Shown here in pieces: positions 54,730 through 62,708 of a DNA stretch of 64,000 nucleotides; the stretch's first letter is position 1; each line of letters opens with the position of its first letter. Below the pieces are notes generated by a model. It was not told where the DNA came from and did not search any database. It worked only from the letters and a program-made list of their open reading frames with translations. The position numbers and the translations under genes were made by a program. This DNA comes from Thermoguttaceae bacterium (lineage in GTDB: Bacteria; Planctomycetota; Planctomycetia; Pirellulales; Thermoguttaceae). The stretch lies in assembly GCA_017447865.1 (NCBI GenBank), contig JAFSMO010000029.1:1-64000 (forward strand), written 5' to 3'.

Positions 54730-55641
54730 TTACGGTAAACGATGACTTATATATGACGCAAAGGTTGAATCCAAAATGTTCATATTGGTCACTAACTTGT
54801 TTATGAAAGCAGTAATTGGCTTGATTTTTTCAAGAAACTGCCTTTGTTTCTCCAATGAAGGACAAAGAACAGGCAATTCTTGTATTGGGGAGACTATTTT
54901 ATTCCTGTTAAACAAAAATTTAAAATAGGGCATTTCCAAATTGATGGCCAAAAACTCAGGTTCTATAATATTTTTATCACATTTAATTGACAAAAAACGC
55001 TTATAAAGTACAGGTAATTGGTCCGGATGGTGAACAATACCACAGGCATTTTCATCGTCTTGAGTGTCTGGATCCATGCCAAATTCAAGTATTTCGTCTT
55101 TGTTTTCCTGACCTCTCCGAGGTCTTGAAGATACATTCAAAACGACATCCTGCAATTTTTTCCAAGCCGGATCGGATTCAACGGAAGATGGGACGGAATC
55201 CCCAAACTCCTCGATAAAAAACGCTCGTATCAACAAATAACTGTTTTTTATTTGTGAACGTCTTTTACGCTTGATCTCATAGATAATTCTGAAATCTTCA
55301 GCAATCGCTATCTGTTCTTCCATGGATGGCAAATCCACCGTTTCATTACAATAAATCTGAAACGGCACACCAACCGGCATTGTATTTCTGAGGTATTTGG
55401 AGAGGTTTAATTTATTCAAAATAGCACACAAATAATGAATATTAACGTTTTCCTTGGGGAAAATTCGGGATAGTATTCTCTGGTCCTCCTTGTCCATAAT
55501 GTCCATAACGACGGCATGAATCCTGGCTGAGGACTTCGGCAGGAAACCAATAAAAAGCTCTTGCTCATCGTCTGAACAAGATGGTTTTGGCCCACATATA
55601 TCCTGGATTTTAACTTTTGTATATGAATCCCGATTATACAT
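54730..55641 (-). CDS. HsdS-like specificity protein
   Basis: 303 residues. Two copies of the conserved HsdS helix block are visible: LPSMEEQIAIAEDFRIIYEIKRK (about 118-140) and CPSLEKQRQFLEKIKPITAF (about 258-277). The recognition domains before each are short, and the whole protein is shorter than typical HsdS (about 400). The start overlaps the HsdM-like stop by 8 bp, so the two proteins are probably made together. Likely positions the methylase-like subunit on DNA. Confidence 0.65.
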   Translation of the reverse strand: MYNRDSYTKVKIQDICGPKPSCSDDEQELFIGFLPKSSARIHAVVMDIMDKEDQRILSRIFPKENVNIHYLCAILNKLNLSKYLRNTMPVGVPFQIYCNETVDLPSMEEQIAIAEDFRIIYEIKRKRRSQIKNSYLLIRAFFIEEFGDSVPSSVESDPAWKKLQDVVLNVSSRPRRGQENKDEILEFGMDPDTQDDENACGIVHHPDQLPVLYKRFLSIKCDKNIIEPEFLAINLEMPYFKFLFNRNKIVSPIQELPVLCPSLEKQRQFLEKIKPITAFINKLVTNMNILDSTFASYISHRLP

Positions 55642-57226
55642 TCTTTTTCCTTAAGTTCTGATTTAATTGTTTCAGGTAACCCTTGATATCCTCTTCGTCC
55701 TGATTTAATTGATCCAGAATATCGTTTAGCTTGGGACTGTCTGACGGTGAATAGTTAACTACGTGATATTTTTCAAAGGCCAGGATGTATTGCTGCGAAA
55801 CAATCTCATCCTTGGGGACATAAAATTTCTCACTCTTACGGTCCTCAAAGTTTTTGAGATTTGGAGTGGATTGCCATTCTTTCCAAGCATCTAAAAAAGC
55901 AGAAATAGCCTCGTTCAACTCTTTCCGGCTTTCCTTTTCCCTTTCTTCCTCCTCCCTTTCTTCCTCCTCCCTTTCTTCCTTCTCCCTTTCTTCCTTTTCC
56001 CTTTCTTCCTTTTCCCTTTCTTCCTGTTTTATTTTATAAAACAAAACATTATCAGTAGTTCCATCTTTTTTGAATACTAACAATGCGTGTTCCATTCCAA
56101 ATGCTGTGAAAAAAATGACCGCTTCAAGTTGATTATGTTCAACAAGCTGCTCTCTGATGCCTTTCGTTTTGGAACCAACAAGATTTATACTTGGCATACA
56201 AACAACCCCCAACCCTTCTGGTTTAAGGATATGTTCAGTAAGTCCTAAATAAAGAATCTCAGATCGGTGAATTTTGGCAAACAGATCTAATTCATCTGGC
56301 ACTATCTCAGTATCCAAAAACGATCCAAATGGAGGAATCACAACAACCTTGTCAAAATAATTGGCATGATTGATATAAACTTTTGACTGCCGGTCTAAAG
56401 GATTAATGCAATTAATGGTAAAATCTATGGTTTCATCGGATTTAATGGCATTAAATACTGCATATATCGCAGCAAGTTTAGCTGAAAAAATATCCGAATC
56501 AAAACTAAAACACTGAATCTGACTTTCACCAGGTTTTTCATTTCGGCTTGCCAGGCGTTGGGCGACTTTTGTTAAAAGAATGCCGTTGCTGCAAGCGGGA
56601 TCGCATACAATTTCATTTGAAGAAGGGCCAACATGTCCAGCAACAAGATCAGGAATAAGATCTATAAATGGCGACATGGCAATCACTTCTGAAAAAATGG
56701 TATTTAGCTCGACACGATTGGACTTGACTTTTGCCACTACCGACACCAAGTTATAAAGAGGCAGCAGAAGCTCTTTGTCAATCGGCATCTCATCGACACA
56801 CTTGATAATTTCTGATAAAATAGACGGATTCGTTATCCTGCATTCGACTTCCTGGAAACAACTGGCAATACCTTTTAAATACGTATTTTTCAGACCGGAC
56901 CGAAAGAATTGGAACATATTCATCCAGGGGCAAGTCTCCCACTTTTCCTGTTCTTCGCGCGTTGGCAGACCATTGATCAGTCGCATCTGTTCTTCTGAAG
57001 AGGAGTTCAAAATATGATCCCACTTTAAATGTTTTAAGTCGTCTACGAAAAGTGATTTCTTCATGTCCAAACGACCAAGCAAACGAGCAAAAAGAATATA
57101 TATAACTTGTTCATTAAAAGCGTCGGTTCTGGATATTTCAGAATTATGGCAGACCTCATCCAGTTTATCAAAAATAGCTTCAAGCTGCTTTGTGACTTCT
57201 TTATTTTCTTCATAGTTATTCGACAT
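55634..57226 (-). CDS. HsdM-like N6-adenine methylase fold with altered catalytic motif
   Basis: 530 residues from the ATG at 57226, which has GAGG at the right distance (a TTG six bases earlier is less likely). N-terminal HsdM helical domain, then SAM motif DPACSNGILL (209-218; usual DPACGSGG) and the catalytic position VIPPFGS (296-302), where the Asn/Asp of N/DPPF is Ile297. Without that residue amino methylation is doubtful. A tandem EEREK repeat (residues 402-431) forms a charged helical linker, followed by a C-terminal coiled region. It may read unmodified or modified DNA rather than methylate it. Operon head, next to the CARF-like regulator. Confidence 0.7.
   Translation of the reverse strand: MSNNYEENKEVTKQLEAIFDKLDEVCHNSEISRTDAFNEQVIYILFARLLGRLDMKKSLFVDDLKHLKWDHILNSSSEEQMRLINGLPTREEQEKWETCPWMNMFQFFRSGLKNTYLKGIASCFQEVECRITNPSILSEIIKCVDEMPIDKELLLPLYNLVSVVAKVKSNRVELNTIFSEVIAMSPFIDLIPDLVAGHVGPSSNEIVCDPACSNGILLTKVAQRLASRNEKPGESQIQCFSFDSDIFSAKLAAIYAVFNAIKSDETIDFTINCINPLDRQSKVYINHANYFDKVVVIPPFGSFLDTEIVPDELDLFAKIHRSEILYLGLTEHILKPEGLGVVCMPSINLVGSKTKGIREQLVEHNQLEAVIFFTAFGMEHALLVFKKDGTTDNVLFYKIKQEEREKEEREKEEREKEEREEEEREEEEREKESRKELNEAISAFLDAWKEWQSTPNLKNFEDRKSEKFYVPKDEIVSQQYILAFEKYHVVNYSPSDSPKLNDILDQLNQDEEDIKGYLKQLNQNLRKKNV
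55934..56023 (-). repeat. 15-bp tandem repeat, six copies, inside the HsdM-like gene
   Basis: On the minus strand each unit encodes EEREK or EEREE; the order is three EEREK, two EEREE, one EEREK. The 15-bp unit length keeps the frame, so copy number could vary without disrupting the protein. Confidence 0.8.
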
Positions 57227-57356
57227 TTCCAACCTCGATATATTACGTTGTACTTGAGTTTCAATGATGGTTAAAATACAAAAGTATCTTAAATTATTAT
57301 CTCGAAAAATAAAAGAATTAACATAATCTTTATTTTAAATTTCGGGATATAGGGAA

Positions 57357-57372
57357 TGCATATTGCATGTCA
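57357..57372 (-). promoter_or_regulatory. candidate sigma-54 promoter of the HsdM-like operon
   Basis: On the minus strand the sequence TGACATGCAATATGCA compares with consensus TGGCACG-N4-TTGCA. The -12 GC is conserved and the spacing between -24 and -12 elements is exact; the -24 GG is GA. It lies between the stop of the sigma-54 activator gene and the operon start, 131 bp upstream of the HsdM-like ATG. Confidence 0.45.
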
Positions 57373-57382
57373 TTGAAAAACT

Positions 57383-59119
57383 TTATTTTAAATCTTCATC
57401 TGAAATATCCAATTCTTTTAAGGAAATAGATCCCGAATTCTTATACCCAAGGAGCTGAGCTGCTTTCGTTTTGTTACGATCAGTCTCTTTCAATGCTTTG
57501 ATCGTCAGTTTTCTCTTTATGTTTTTCACGAATTCTATGATATTGAACCCATTTCCCAGTGGTACATCGTCCACATTCAAAATTGGTTTGTGAGGCTCAT
57601 CTTGCGATTTTTTCGCTTCCTCTTTCTCCCTATCGTTTGCGCTCACGAGTGCGTAAGGCCCATGGAGGATTGCCGCCTCAATGGTTTCCCGCTTGATTTC
57701 AGTACCGTCTACCATCACAACCGCATACCAAATTACGTTATATAGTTGCCGCACATTTCCAGGCCAATCCTGTGATTTTATAAAATCCAATGCCTCGGGA
57801 GAAAGCTTTTTAGGTTGGTACTTATTGTTCTGTTTATACAGGTCATTGAAATTTTTCAAAATATCGTTTGCCAAAATCTCTATATCGCCTTCTCGTTCCC
57901 GGAGTGGCAGAAGCGTTATCGGGATAACGGCCAGACGATAGAACAGGTCTTCACGAAATTGTTTGTCACGGATCATTTGCCGCAAATCCCGGTTGGTTGC
58001 CGCGATGATCCGTACATTCGCCCTGACATCTTCTTGGGCACCAATTGGACGAAATGTCAAATTAGTCAAACTATTCGAATCATTTTTGGATTGTCCCCCC
58101 TTCGAATCTTTTTTAGATTGTCCCCCCTCCGAATTTTTATTCGGTTGCAAAACCCTTAATAATTTGGCCTGCATGTCAAGAGAACATTCCCCTATTTCGT
58201 CCAGGAATAATGTTCCATTATTCGCACGTTGGAAGGCACCGGGTTTATCGTTGCCCGCTCCCGTGAAAGCCCCCTTTACAAACCCGAAGAGTTCCGATTC
58301 AAGGAGTTCTTTGGGGAAAGCCGCACAGTTTAAGGCTTCAAAGCGTTCTTTTTTTCGGGGACTTGCATCGTGAATTGCCTGTGCGAACAGTTCTTTGCCT
58401 GTACCTGTCTCTCCACAAAGAAGAATCGGAGCATCATATGACGCGGCTCTTTGGGCCAGTCCTTTCGCCAAACGAAGGGATTCCGATTCCCCTTTAATGA
58501 TCTGAAATTCATCGACTTTTTGCGAACCTTCCTCGACAATGTGCATCATGCCATGGATTGAAGGAAAATACCGACGCTCCGTCCTGAAACTGATGTCAAT
58601 TTTTTCTTCAATAACGTGCGAAGCCAGAAGATACTTTTTATCTTCAGGATTTTCACTGTCTTTGAAGGTTTGAAGAAACCTGGTATTGTATCTTTTGTTT
58701 TTTCCCAACAAAACCCATGATGCCGCCATGGCGGGAGTGCCCGACGTGAGAAGGATAAAAAGGGGATCTTCAGGCGCTAAAGGACTGCATACCTCATCCA
58801 GAAATTTATCTGTTTCAAGGAGGATTTCCTCATACGCAATCGGACTGGAAATTGTGGCGAGGTGTATTTCCACCTTGGCCTTAGTATTGCTTCTTTCAAC
58901 GAGCTGCTTTTTAAAAAAGTCTCCAATATCTTTGCCCCAGTCGCACAACAAATGGATTTCATCGAAATTACACTCGGATGCCAGGGTGATAAGCGGACCG
59001 GACGGGTTGGACTTGCGGTTTTTGGTTTTTTGGCTGATTATTTTTTTGACATCTTCCTCTGCGTTTTCCTTAACGGATAAAAGGTCCGCTGTACCAATCC
59101 ATGAAACCAATACTTTCAT
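57383..59119 (-). CDS. sigma-54-dependent regulator with RtcR/CARF-like sensor
   Basis: 578 residues from the ATG at 59119 (AAGGAG seven bases upstream; an in-frame TTG at 59134 lies over it). The N-terminal domain (1-190) has strand-rich VLVSWIGTADLL and LTSGTPAMAASWVLL, the CARF-like SGT...M motif seen in RtcR and Csm6-type sensors of cyclic nucleotides or RNA ends. Then a canonical sigma-54 AAA+ domain: Walker A GETGTGKE (236-243), GAFTGA (283-288), Walker B GTLFLDEIGE, and a Fis-like C-terminal HTH (TKAAQLLGYKNSGSI). A 27-bp tandem duplication sits in the AAA+ domain. It probably activates the adjacent operon in the same orientation through the sigma-54-like site at 57357-57372. No rtcA or rtcB is visible. 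Confidence 0.8.
   Translation of the reverse strand: MKVLVSWIGTADLLSVKENAEEDVKKIISQKTKNRKSNPSGPLITLASECNFDEIHLLCDWGKDIGDFFKKQLVERSNTKAKVEIHLATISSPIAYEEILLETDKFLDEVCSPLAPEDPLFILLTSGTPAMAASWVLLGKNKRYNTRFLQTFKDSENPEDKKYLLASHVIEEKIDISFRTERRYFPSIHGMMHIVEEGSQKVDEFQIIKGESESLRLAKGLAQRAASYDAPILLCGETGTGKELFAQAIHDASPRKKERFEALNCAAFPKELLESELFGFVKGAFTGAGNDKPGAFQRANNGTLFLDEIGECSLDMQAKLLRVLQPNKNSEGGQSKKDSKGGQSKNDSNSLTNLTFRPIGAQEDVRANVRIIAATNRDLRQMIRDKQFREDLFYRLAVIPITLLPLREREGDIEILANDILKNFNDLYKQNNKYQPKKLSPEALDFIKSQDWPGNVRQLYNVIWYAVVMVDGTEIKRETIEAAILHGPYALVSANDREKEEAKKSQDEPHKPILNVDDVPLGNGFNIIEFVKNIKRKLTIKALKETDRNKTKAAQLLGYKNSGSISLKELDISDEDLK
58083..58136 (-). repeat. 27-bp tandem duplication in the sigma-54 regulator gene
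   Basis: Two adjacent 27-bp units (58083-58109 and 58110-58136) differ at few positions. They encode a GGQSK...S repeat inserted where the AAA+ domain normally has a short loop between LLRVLQ and the VRIIAATNRDL strand. Confidence 0.7.
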
Positions 59120-59159
59120 AAAGAACTCCTTCAAACTTGAATCAAATTCTATTAACCTT

Positions 59160-59165
59160 ATTATA
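59160..59165 (-). promoter_or_regulatory. candidate -10 of the regulator gene
   Basis: Minus-strand TATAAT 41 bp upstream of the regulator ATG. No good -35 is seen at 16-18 bp, so an activator or an unusual promoter is possible. Confidence 0.4.
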
Positions 59166-59386
59166 TTTTACCATGAATTTGTTTGGGAAAAAGCCCCCCC
59201 TGGCAAAATATTCTATTGAAAACCAGCCTGGATTTTTATTTTTTTCATTGTGCCACGCTTTGTGCATAGCGTGTTTTGTGAATTGGGGAAATTTCTCTGA
59301 TTGCAGAGAAATTTTCGTCAAAAAGTTGCACTTGGAAGTTTACACTAACAGAACCTTATATTCACTTCAACCCAGTGGAGATGCTT

Positions 59387-60121
59387 ATGACCAACACCCA
59401 TCATTCCCTTCAAACCAAAATGAACACCGTGATCGCGCAGAATACCATTCCGTTCTTCTCTTTTGAAGGCTTGCCGGGTGCCGGGAAGACCACGCAGATT
59501 CAACTCGTTGCGGAAGCGCTAAAACCCGTTTATGGGCCGGTTGCGTGCATTGATCTGCCTTCTTCAAATCCTGTCGGAAGATTCCTGAAAGGACTTTATG
59601 CCGACAAAGAACGCTGGGAGCAGTTCCGTTTCAAGTACCCGGAAGTCAATCCGGCTCTCATCGGCTATGACTTGGCGGACACGCTGCGGGTCTGTGCTGA
59701 GGCGGGGTATAAGCTGGTTCTCCTTTCCCGCGGTCGGCTTTCGACCTATTACTACAATTTGGGACCGTATGAGTCTCGTTGTGCCAATCGTTCTGCCGCT
59801 CTGGAAAAATGCCGGCATGACATGATCCACTACCCCAAAGCCGACGGGATCTTCTTCCTCGACCTTCCGGCAGATGTCGCCCACGAACGGGTCGTGAAAC
59901 GCGCCCGGGGACCGCTCCGCCTTATGGATGCCGAGGCCGCAATGCGCAAGGATCGCCAGACGTTCGGCTGGCTGATGGAAAACGCTGCGGAGGATATTCT
60001 GGTCCGAATCATTGACGCGAATCGCGGTCAAAGTGTAATTACGGACGAAATCTGCCGGGCCATTTGCTCGCAGCTGGAAGTTAATTCCTCTGTTTTCGAT
60101 TTTCAGGAAATAGCTGCGTGA
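59387..60121 (+). CDS. thymidylate-kinase-like P-loop protein
   Basis: 244 residues from the ATG at 59387, chosen because GTGGAG lies six bases upstream (GTG 59375 and ATG 59381 are less likely). The P-loop FEGLPGAGKTTQ (about 26-37), DLPSSNPVGRFL and the late FFLDLPADVAHERVVKRARG LID-like segment fit thymidylate-kinase-like nucleoside monophosphate kinases. The usual DR(Y/F) motif is replaced by SRGRLSTYYY. The only plus-strand gene between two minus-strand operons, convergent with the radical-SAM gene (16-bp gap). It could be a standard dTMP kinase paralogue or a defence-associated nucleotide kinase. Confidence 0.6.
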   Translation: MTNTHHSLQTKMNTVIAQNTIPFFSFEGLPGAGKTTQIQLVAEALKPVYGPVACIDLPSSNPVGRFLKGLYADKERWEQFRFKYPEVNPALIGYDLADTLRVCAEAGYKLVLLSRGRLSTYYYNLGPYESRCANRSAALEKCRHDMIHYPKADGIFFLDLPADVAHERVVKRARGPLRLMDAEAAMRKDRQTFGWLMENAAEDILVRIIDANRGQSVITDEICRAICSQLEVNSSVFDFQEIAA

Positions 60122-60136
60122 CCTTCTTCTGGTCAT

Positions 60137-60730
60137 TCATTCTTCTATTGGGCTGAGAGTTTTCGGGCAGCCGTTCAGGGTGAACGATGAGGCGTTCGAG
60201 CCCGGACGGATCTCAACCAGTGACGCATATAAGGGGTCCGTCTCAATGGTTGACGTGTACCGGTCTGTGAAATAATGAAACGTTTGATTCGTCGATCCGA
60301 CCCAGTTCCGCAGTTCATCTGGCTTGTCGCGTAAATACGGACCATCGACCAGAACGTCCGTAAAGTGGAGCAGATCTGGAACTCCCGGAAGCGGGTTTTC
60401 CCGGCACTCGGATAGAGTGTAACCCGTGAAAACCATCACAGAAAGGCCATGATCCCGCGCAAATCTCGCCACCTCCGCAAGACCTTTGGCCTGAAGCAGC
60501 GGCTCGCCTCCGAGAAACGTTACGCCCTCGATTTCGTCCTCTTTTACCGACTGGAGAATCTGCTCGCAAATCTCCGAAACCGATAAAATCCGGCGCGGCT
60601 CGAACGCCTGCATTGGAGCGTTGCAGCAACCGGGGCACCGCTTTGCGCACCCCTGAGTCCAGAGGCAAAAACGTTTGCCGGGTCCTTCCGCGATCGTACA
60701 GGGAAGGAAACGATTCAGGTTCAGGAACAT
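60137..60730 (-). CDS. radical-SAM activase-like protein (NrdG-like), copy 2
   Basis: 198 residues from the ATG at 60730, chosen for GAGG six bases upstream. Radical SAM cysteines: Cys28, Cys32, Cys35 (TQGCAKRCPGC), then FLGGEPLLQAKGL, and VDGPYL near 120, parallel to copy 1 at 50807. It follows the ClpB-like gene, closing the second module; in copy 1 it opens the module. No glycyl-radical enzyme nearby, so its target is not evident. Confidence 0.8.
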   Translation of the reverse strand: MFLNLNRFLPCTIAEGPGKRFCLWTQGCAKRCPGCCNAPMQAFEPRRILSVSEICEQILQSVKEDEIEGVTFLGGEPLLQAKGLAEVARFARDHGLSVMVFTGYTLSECRENPLPGVPDLLHFTDVLVDGPYLRDKPDELRNWVGSTNQTFHYFTDRYTSTIETDPLYASLVEIRPGSNASSFTLNGCPKTLSPIEE

Positions 60731-60809
60731 GGGAAACCTCATCATAGGGAACGAAGGATGGATCAAGGGACAATTGTTCTTGCCCCTTGATCCATTATTG
60801 GGTTCTTGG

Positions 60810-62708
60810 TTAAAAAACGGGCTTGATCATAAAATCGATCTCAGACGTCTTTTCATTCAGGTAAACGGTTACCGTGGCTCCGTGAAGCTCATCCGTTTCA
60901 AACTCCTCGAACATCTGCATGGCGAGCGGCTCGATAATCAGGTCGTTTACACGGTTCGCGATCCCACGCCCGCCGTTGGCCGTGTTGAAGCCTTTGAGAA
61001 GACGGCGCAAAACCGCTTCCTCGTTCTTGAATTCGAGTTTCATGCTGTACTTCTCATCAAGTTTCTGGCGCAGCGGCATCAGCTTGGACGCCGCGATTTT
61101 CAGCAGGACGTTTTCATCCGTCAGGAAATTGAACGGAAGGATGTTCTTCTCACCGATTCGGTTCAGAAGCTCCGGCCGTTTCATCTCCTTCACGAATTTT
61201 TCCTTGACCGCGGAAATGAAGGCTTCGTGAGCGTTCGGATCGTCCACTTCGACTTCACTCGCCCCGATGTTTGAGGTGAAAATGATGACCGACTCGGAAA
61301 ACGAGACCGTATCGCCTTTGCCGTCGGTAAGGCGTCCATCTTCGAGAATTTGCAGGAATTTATCGAAGATTTTGGTGTTGGCCTTCTCGATTTCATCGAA
61401 AAGCAGAACACTGAACGGACGCTGACGAACCGCGTTGGTGAGCTGCCCGCCTTCTTCGTAACCGACGTATCCGGGAGGGGCACCGACGAGACGCTGGTCG
61501 CTGTGCTCAGTCGAAAATTCGCTCATGTCGAATCGGATGCAGGCTTCTTCTTCGCCGAACAGGAACCGGGCGATGGCTTTGGCCATCTCGGTTTTCCCTA
61601 CTCCGGTCGGTCCCACGAAGAAAAAGATCCCTTTCGGCATTTGCTGCCGTCCGGAATGTTGGAGGCCGGAAAGTCCCATGAAAGCTTTGATCAGCACATT
61701 CTGTACTTTGTCAATGATGTGGTCCTGCCCCTTGACGGAGTTTTTAAGTTCCTCGCCCAGTTGTTTCAAACGGTCGTGATTGAGCTCTTCCCACGGGCTT
61801 TTCTTCTCCCCGAAGCGGTAAAGCTGGATCAGACGCTTGAACGAAAGCCGTTCATGCCCAAGTTTGTGTGAAAGGCGAATCAACTGTTGCATATCGCGAA
61901 CTGTAAAGCCATCGAGGGAGTCCACGAGTTCCTGAAAGTCCCTCGTTCCAGGATGCAAAGGTTCTGAGACCCAAAGCTGATGACAGAACTTGCTCATGAA
62001 TTTTTCGCGTTCTTTCCGGTCCGGCTTTGGAATATTCACGACCTCCACCGACGGATTGTCCTGGTAAAAACGCGGAGGGATCAATGCCTGACGTGGAGTT
62101 ATGATGATGAGCAGGTCTTCAACGGATTCAAGTTGATCGTTGTCGAGCGAGCATTCGGAATCGCGAAGGGCGTTCCCAAGCTGAAGGAGCTGAACCCGCT
62201 CTGCCTCGGAAAGAGCGTTGGAGTTTCCGAAAAGAGCGTCCCCGCCATCAATGATGTAAACCGTGGGATTACGCCGATGTCCGGGTTGATTTTGTGCCGT
62301 AAAGCGATGGCGCAGAATGTTGAAAAAACCGGCGGCGTCCCGTGTAGATTCGCCGATACTGGTCGGGGTGGCTGCGGGTTCCGAACCCAATCCCAAGTCC
62401 AAATCTATCGGGGGAGCTGTATTTTGCATAGCGGAAGGATCTGCAGCGGTAGAATCTTGCACAGAAGCCTGAACGTCTTCGGAAAGATCATTCTGAGCTT
62501 CAGGAGTAAGTCCCCGCGCCCCTTCGAGCTGGTTCCAGACGACGATTTGATTCCAGCCGATTCCGTTCAGAATGTTCTGGATGTAGGGAATGATGGGCGT
62601 TCCAGTCTGTTTGTTGGACTGAAAGAAAATGTCCTGGGTGTTCCCGTGGAGAATGATCGCACGTTTGATTTGCGCTTGAGTTTTAAATGATTCTTCCCAG
62701 TTAGCCAT
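60810..62708 (-). CDS. ClpB/ClpA-like AAA+ ATPase, copy 2
   Basis: 632 residues. Same architecture as the protein at 47155-49137: N-terminal degenerate AAA-like domain (AIILHGNTQDIFF at 17; VYIIDGGDALF at 150; VVNIPKPDRKEREKF at 223), then the ClpB second domain with Walker A GPTGVGKT (366-373), pore loop GYVGYEEGGQ, Walker B LLFDEIE and TSNIGA. It overlaps the coiled-coil stop by one base. Higher GC than copy 1, so the two modules probably separated long ago or arrived separately. Confidence 0.8.
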   Translation of the reverse strand: MANWEESFKTQAQIKRAIILHGNTQDIFFQSNKQTGTPIIPYIQNILNGIGWNQIVVWNQLEGARGLTPEAQNDLSEDVQASVQDSTAADPSAMQNTAPPIDLDLGLGSEPAATPTSIGESTRDAAGFFNILRHRFTAQNQPGHRRNPTVYIIDGGDALFGNSNALSEAERVQLLQLGNALRDSECSLDNDQLESVEDLLIIITPRQALIPPRFYQDNPSVEVVNIPKPDRKEREKFMSKFCHQLWVSEPLHPGTRDFQELVDSLDGFTVRDMQQLIRLSHKLGHERLSFKRLIQLYRFGEKKSPWEELNHDRLKQLGEELKNSVKGQDHIIDKVQNVLIKAFMGLSGLQHSGRQQMPKGIFFFVGPTGVGKTEMAKAIARFLFGEEEACIRFDMSEFSTEHSDQRLVGAPPGYVGYEEGGQLTNAVRQRPFSVLLFDEIEKANTKIFDKFLQILEDGRLTDGKGDTVSFSESVIIFTSNIGASEVEVDDPNAHEAFISAVKEKFVKEMKRPELLNRIGEKNILPFNFLTDENVLLKIAASKLMPLRQKLDEKYSMKLEFKNEEAVLRRLLKGFNTANGGRGIANRVNDLIIEPLAMQMFEEFETDELHGATVTVYLNEKTSEIDFMIKPVF

